A DNA stretch of 33,098 nucleotides from an uncultured bacterium (lineage in GTDB: Bacteria; Patescibacteriota; Microgenomatia; UBA1400; PJMF01): assembly GCA_903891335.1 (NCBI GenBank), contig CAITDX010000044.1, positions 1 through 33,098 on the forward strand, in the 5' to 3' direction. Below the pieces are notes generated by a model. That model was given only the letters and a program-made list of their open reading frames with translations, had not been told where the DNA came from and did no database searches. Shown piece after piece: positions 29,763-33,098 of this stretch (position 1 is the stretch's first letter; each line of letters starts with the position of its first letter). The position numbers and the translations under genes are program-made.

Positions 29763-30503
29763 CTACTTCTTCTTCGTCTGATTCTTGATACTTTCAATCA
29801 CGCGCTGCACTTCCTCATCGGGAGCCAAGTAGTAGTGACGAATCGGTCGAGCCTGATCATCAAATTCGTAGACCAGTGGAATGCAGTAGGGCACGGTCAA
29901 ATCGACCACCGCTTCATCAGAAAGATTATCAAGATATTTGATAATCGAACGCAGGGAATTATGATGACCTGAGAGAATGATTTGCTTGCCTTGCTTGATC
30001 AATGGCTCAATTTCAGCTTGCCAATAGGGCACACTACGCGCATAAGTATCCTTAAGACACTCTGTCGAAGGCAAAAGGGCCGGATCGATATCTTTGTACT
30101 TAGGATCGTGACTGGGGTGACCAGGATCAGTGATGTCGAGTGTTGGTGGTGGCACATCATAGCTGCGACGCCACAGCGCCACTTGCTCCGCACCGTGTTT
30201 CTCGACGGTTTCTGGTTTATTGAGTCCCTGCAGTGCGCCATAGTGGCGCTCATTGAGCTTCCAACTGTTGACGATGGGAATATACATTTGCTCAGTTGCA
30301 TCAAGCACTGTCCAGAGCGTGCGAATCGCCCGCTTCAGATAAGAAGTAAAGGCAATATCAAAGGTAAAGCCAGCCTCTTTGAGCTTCAAACCATACTGAT
30401 AGGTTTCCTTGATGCCTTCTGGAGTGACATCAATGTCAATCCAACCAGTGAAGCGATCGCTCCAGATAGAGGTACCATGGCGAATAATGACGACTTTAGT
30501 CAT
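29763..30503 (-). CDS. gpmA: 2,3-bisphosphoglycerate-dependent phosphoglycerate mutase
   Basis: A 246-residue dPGM converting 3- to 2-phosphoglycerate. The catalytic His is in IIRHGTSIW (Glu of the usual RHGES is Thr, and 4-5 residues of the following loop are missing), then RFTGWIDID, TSYLKRAIRTLW, NERHYGALQGLNK, WRRSYDVPPP, and the second His in SGHHNSLRSIIKYLD (usually AHGNSLR). All core residues are present, so activity is likely. It shares one base with the enolase stop (TAATG) and has AAAGGAG 7 nt before its ATG, indicating coupled translation in an eno-gpmA operon. Confidence 0.94.
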   Translation of the reverse strand: MTKVVIIRHGTSIWSDRFTGWIDIDVTPEGIKETYQYGLKLKEAGFTFDIAFTSYLKRAIRTLWTVLDATEQMYIPIVNSWKLNERHYGALQGLNKPETVEKHGAEQVALWRRSYDVPPPTLDITDPGHPSHDPKYKDIDPALLPSTECLKDTYARSVPYWQAEIEPLIKQGKQIILSGHHNSLRSIIKYLDNLSDEAVVDLTVPYCIPLVYEFDDQARPIRHYYLAPDEEVQRVIESIKNQTKKK

Positions 30504-31771
30504 TAGGAAGCTCCTTTCGTAATGCGCTCGATTTCCATCAAGCGATTATATTTCGAGACACGTTCACCTCTAGTCGGACCGACCTTGACGAAAGCAGAAC
30601 CCACTGCCACTGCCACATCCACCATGGTCGCATCATTGGTTTCACCGCCACCTCGATGTGAAGTGGTGGTCATCAAACCATGACGATTGGCCAGCATACA
30701 GCAATCAACAGTCTCAGTAAGCGTGCCAATTTGGTTCAACTTGATCAAAATGGCTGAAATTGCCTTAGTGTCGATCGCTTTTTGCAGACGCTCTACGTTG
30801 GTGACCGTTAAGTCATCGCCAATTAAAGCAACTTTGTGCTGATCAGCGACTACTTTTAGTTTCGTCCAATTTTCCCAATCATCTTCATGCAACATATCTT
30901 CGATGGTGACAATGGGATATTTAGCCAGCCAGGTCTCATAATAGGCAATCAGCTCAGCAGCGTTGAGTTGGCGTTTCTCGACTTTGAGATCATACTTGCC
31001 ATCGACAAAAAACTCACTCGCAGCCGCATCGATCGAGAAGCCAATCTCTGAGCCGGCACTATAACCCGCTCGCTTAATTGCCTCGAGCATGTATGCAAAA
31101 GGAGCTTCGTTGCTCGGTATGCCATTGGGAGCAAAAGCACCCTCATTACCCACATTGGTAGAGAGTTTATTTTCTTTAAGCACTTTGCCGAGTTGATGAT
31201 AGGTTTCCATGATCATGCGGACGTTTTCAGCTACACTGGCATTACTGCGCACCGCCGAAAAACAAAATTCCTGTAGATCGGTGGTTTCATCGGCATGCTT
31301 GCCGCCTTCAATTGCAACCACCATTGGCTGAGGCAGTTTACTCAGGTCAACTCCTGTCTGATAGGTTTCAATAATATGTTGGAAAAGTTCAATTTTTTTA
31401 CTCACTGCCGCAGCATTGGCTACTGCTACTGACACTGCCAAAATGGCATTGCCGCCAAGCTTAGCTTTGTTGGGTGTACCATCAAGCGCAATCATTTTTT
31501 CATCTAGGCTACGCTGATCATAGGCGTCCATGCCGATGACTGCAGGTGCAATAATTTGCTCGATGTTGGCGATTGCTTGCAGCATACCCTTGCCATGCCA
31601 GCGCTTCGCATCGCCATCCATGAGGACAGTGGCTTCGTGAGAACCAGCTGAAGCACCATAGGGCACTGAAGCTCGACCTCGAGAACCATCCTCAAGCGTA
31701 GCAATCACCTCAATGGTGGGGTAGCCACCAGATGCCAAAATTTCTTGGGCCTTAATATTTGAAATTGTCAT
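30503..31771 (-). CDS. eno: Enolase
   Basis: A 422-residue enolase converting 2-phosphoglycerate to phosphoenolpyruvate. Catalytic and metal residues align with E. coli enolase: H159 (GGKHAD), E168 (LQEF), E210 (VGNEGAF), D248 (SIDAAASEF), E291 (TIEDM), D319 (IGDDLTVTN), K344 (LIKLNQIGTL), H372-R373 (SHRGGGE) and K396 (VKVGP). Variations are the N-terminal ASGGYP in place of DSRGNP and G374 in place of Ser. It therefore probably supplies the glycolytic activity, unlike the paralogue at 11395. AAAGG stands 6 nt before the ATG; TATTAT (31792-31787) is the likely -10. Confidence 0.95.
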   Translation of the reverse strand: MTISNIKAQEILASGGYPTIEVIATLEDGSRGRASVPYGASAGSHEATVLMDGDAKRWHGKGMLQAIANIEQIIAPAVIGMDAYDQRSLDEKMIALDGTPNKAKLGGNAILAVSVAVANAAAVSKKIELFQHIIETYQTGVDLSKLPQPMVVAIEGGKHADETTDLQEFCFSAVRSNASVAENVRMIMETYHQLGKVLKENKLSTNVGNEGAFAPNGIPSNEAPFAYMLEAIKRAGYSAGSEIGFSIDAAASEFFVDGKYDLKVEKRQLNAAELIAYYETWLAKYPIVTIEDMLHEDDWENWTKLKVVADQHKVALIGDDLTVTNVERLQKAIDTKAISAILIKLNQIGTLTETVDCCMLANRHGLMTTTSHRGGGETNDATMVDVAVAVGSAFVKVGPTRGERVSKYNRLMEIERITKGAS

Positions 31772-31833
31772 TGCTGACCTTTCTAAATAATACTGATTTG
31801 CTAAATAAGCAAGCTATTTATATACTACTCTTG

Positions 31834-32172
31834 ATGTTAATTCTACTAGATCAACGCGCAACCAACCAACAAATCCAACAAGCAGCTGAAGATTTGGACG
31901 GCTATATTAAGTTTGTAGTTGATGTCGAATCTGGAAAACTAACCATTGGTGGCGCTCGCCATGTCGATGGAGAACAGCTGTTATTACAACAAGGTAGTCA
32001 ACAAAAAAATCTCTGGGGAGGTGGCTTTGACAGTGACGACGAAAGCTTAGATTTTGATTCAATGATCAATATTCGCCCTCATGACAATAATCCGAGTCGA
32101 GAAGTCATTAGCCTAGAAACTCGTGGTCAAATTATTGTCAAACTTAAGGAAAAATTACCATGGAACATCTGA
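31834..32172 (+). CDS. DUF5674 family protein
   Basis: A 112-residue protein matching DUF5674: MLILLDQRATNQQIQQAAEDL, IKFVVDVESGKLTIGGARHVDGE, LLLQQGSQQKNLWG and FDSMINIRPHDNNPSREV. The family is small, cytoplasmic and uncharacterised. The longer frame from 31759 is rejected because TATACT (31821-31826) lies 7 nt before the ATG at 31834, which would then be the first transcribed codon. It is divergent from eno and overlaps the next gene by 13 bp. Confidence 0.85.
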   Translation: MLILLDQRATNQQIQQAAEDLDGYIKFVVDVESGKLTIGGARHVDGEQLLLQQGSQQKNLWGGGFDSDDESLDFDSMINIRPHDNNPSREVISLETRGQIIVKLKEKLPWNI

Positions 32173-32462
32173 GTACTAAAGCCATTTTGCTTGATATGAC
32201 CACTGATTTGTCAAGAGTTGGGAATTTTACTTTACAAGGAAAAGAAAAGAGAATGCTACAATTCCTCGAAAAACTAAAAACAGCAAAAACCGTGCTGAGC
32301 AACAGAGCTATACCAACAAAAATTAGCTTTTTTGTAGATAGAATCGGTGACTTAATCCAAGCACTTCAGCAAGAAGAAATTCAAGATAAAAGGTTGTTGG
32401 CAGAAGATGCGTTTACGTACGGTAATATTTTGAGTCGGCGAGCAAGTAAACTAATTTCTTAA
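32160..32462 (+). CDS. Small hypothetical protein coupled to DUF5674
   Basis: A 100-residue, mainly helical, basic protein (GKEKRMLQFLEKLKTAKTVLSN; DRIGDLIQALQQEEIQDKR) that I do not recognise. It begins inside the end of the DUF5674 gene in another frame, so the two are probably translated together and may act together. Confidence 0.65.
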   Translation: MEHLSTKAILLDMTTDLSRVGNFTLQGKEKRMLQFLEKLKTAKTVLSNRAIPTKISFFVDRIGDLIQALQQEEIQDKRLLAEDAFTYGNILSRRASKLIS

Positions 32463-32478
32463 AAACCAAAACAACCAC

Positions 32479-33098
32479 CTAAAGGGTAATTTTACTTCCA
32501 AATAAAGATTTTATTCTACTTTCAGCTGTAAAAAAATATTCTTCTGCTCCTTGCAAAGCGTGTGTAATTAGATTTTGATACATAACTAACTTGCCTTGCT
32601 CTATATTAAATTCCTTAAAAATTTCTTCAATTGCTGCCCGATAAAGATCCGCGAATCTTTGTCGCACCATACTCACCGACTCTTCAAAATCATTAAGAAT
32701 CAAACTCTCTGAAACATAACCTACTTTTTGACTCATTAACTCTTCCATTCTATCGAGAAGCATAATCAAAGGATCAGTAAATTTCATTTTTCTCATCTCA
32801 ATATCAAAATACTTCCAAATCAAAAAAGCATAGCTATACTTTGCACCTTTGAGTTTTGGATCCCAGAAACCAATACTTTTTAGTTCGTTAAATAAAACCT
32901 TCCCTTCTTCTTCGAGCAACAACATTTTTGGATCAACTCTATCGAAATACGCATAAGGAATGCCTTCGAGCACTTCTGGCAAAATACTCATTATTCTTAG
33001 ATGAGGCCACCTTTTAAAAGCCATTAAGTGCCATCTTTCATGTCGTTCATGCTCCATTCTTCCTTCAGGTGTATTTGCATATTTCAGTGCACCAGTAG
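32479..33098 (-). CDS. Hypothetical helical protein, N-terminus off window
   Basis: The minus-strand frame ends at 32479 and stays open to the right edge. An ATG occurs at 33057, but upstream codons in the same frame (TGALKYANTPEGR) continue without a stop, so the start is probably outside the window. The visible part (about 206 residues) is charged and helical, with HERHERWHL near the left of the protein and ITHALQGAEEYFFTAESRIKS at its end. No family recognised. Confidence 0.6.
   Translation of the reverse strand, partial: TGALKYANTPEGRMEHERHERWHLMAFKRWPHLRIMSILPEVLEGIPYAYFDRVDPKMLLLEEEGKVLFNELKSIGFWDPKLKGAKYSYAFLIWKYFDIEMRKMKFTDPLIMLLDRMEELMSQKVGYVSESLILNDFEESVSMVRQRFADLYRAAIEEIFKEFNIEQGKLVMYQNLITHALQGAEEYFFTAESRIKSLFGSKITL

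Overview
The window looks like a chromosomal segment of a small-genome bacterium, most likely a member of the Candidate Phyla Radiation (Patescibacteria); this is inferred from gene content and style, not from a marker phylogeny. Supporting signs are short intergenic gaps, many genes without a Shine-Dalgarno sequence whose -10 box lies only 6-12 nt before the start codon, families common in that group (DUF5667, DUF5674, a SIS-type phosphoglucose/phosphomannose isomerase, a very short DNA polymerase III delta subunit), and many membrane-anchored or secreted proteins of unknown role. TGA is used as a normal stop (for example in lexA), so there is no sign of the Gly-UGA recoding seen in some of these lineages. 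The three tRNA genes do not encode CCA.

Layout. 1-4300: a Ca2+/Na+ exchanger running off the left edge, then a zinc-uptake operon (Fur/Zur-like regulator, binding protein, ATPase, permease) behind a perfect 23-bp palindrome. 4300-7460: small hypotheticals, tRNA-Gly next to a block of inverted repeats bounded by a copy of the tRNA 3' end, a divergent pair of exported carbohydrate/cell-wall enzymes, a short orphan RNA gene and tRNA-Leu. 7500-13410: a same-strand run with a YgjP-like metallopeptidase, holA, phosphomannomutase, phosphoglucose/phosphomannose isomerase, a degenerate enolase paralogue and lexA. 13440-17070: a cobalamin adenosyltransferase behind a visibly AT-richer 1003-residue protein with a PcfJ-like domain. 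17170-19810: CTP synthase, ribosomal protein L19, a YraN nuclease-like protein and tRNA-Glu. 19960-28125: mostly cell-surface genes, including a frameshifted Cys-rich surface protein with a probable YAETG sorting signal directly upstream of its own sortase, a metzincin-like protein, a CAP-domain protein and a BCP peroxiredoxin. 28150-33098: a Cof-type phosphatase, an orphan HigA-like antitoxin preceded by the last 31 codons of a HigB-type toxin, a conventional enolase-phosphoglycerate mutase operon, DUF5674 and edge fragments.

The genes fit a fermentative, host- or community-dependent cell: lower glycolysis (eno-gpmA), sugar-phosphate interconversion for surface glycans, zinc scavenging, and a large investment in exported proteins. 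The most unusual items are the enolase-like protein that has lost most of its catalytic and metal residues, the PcfJ-like giant, the sortase/substrate pair, divergent promoters whose -10 boxes overlap symmetrically, and an unassigned short RNA.
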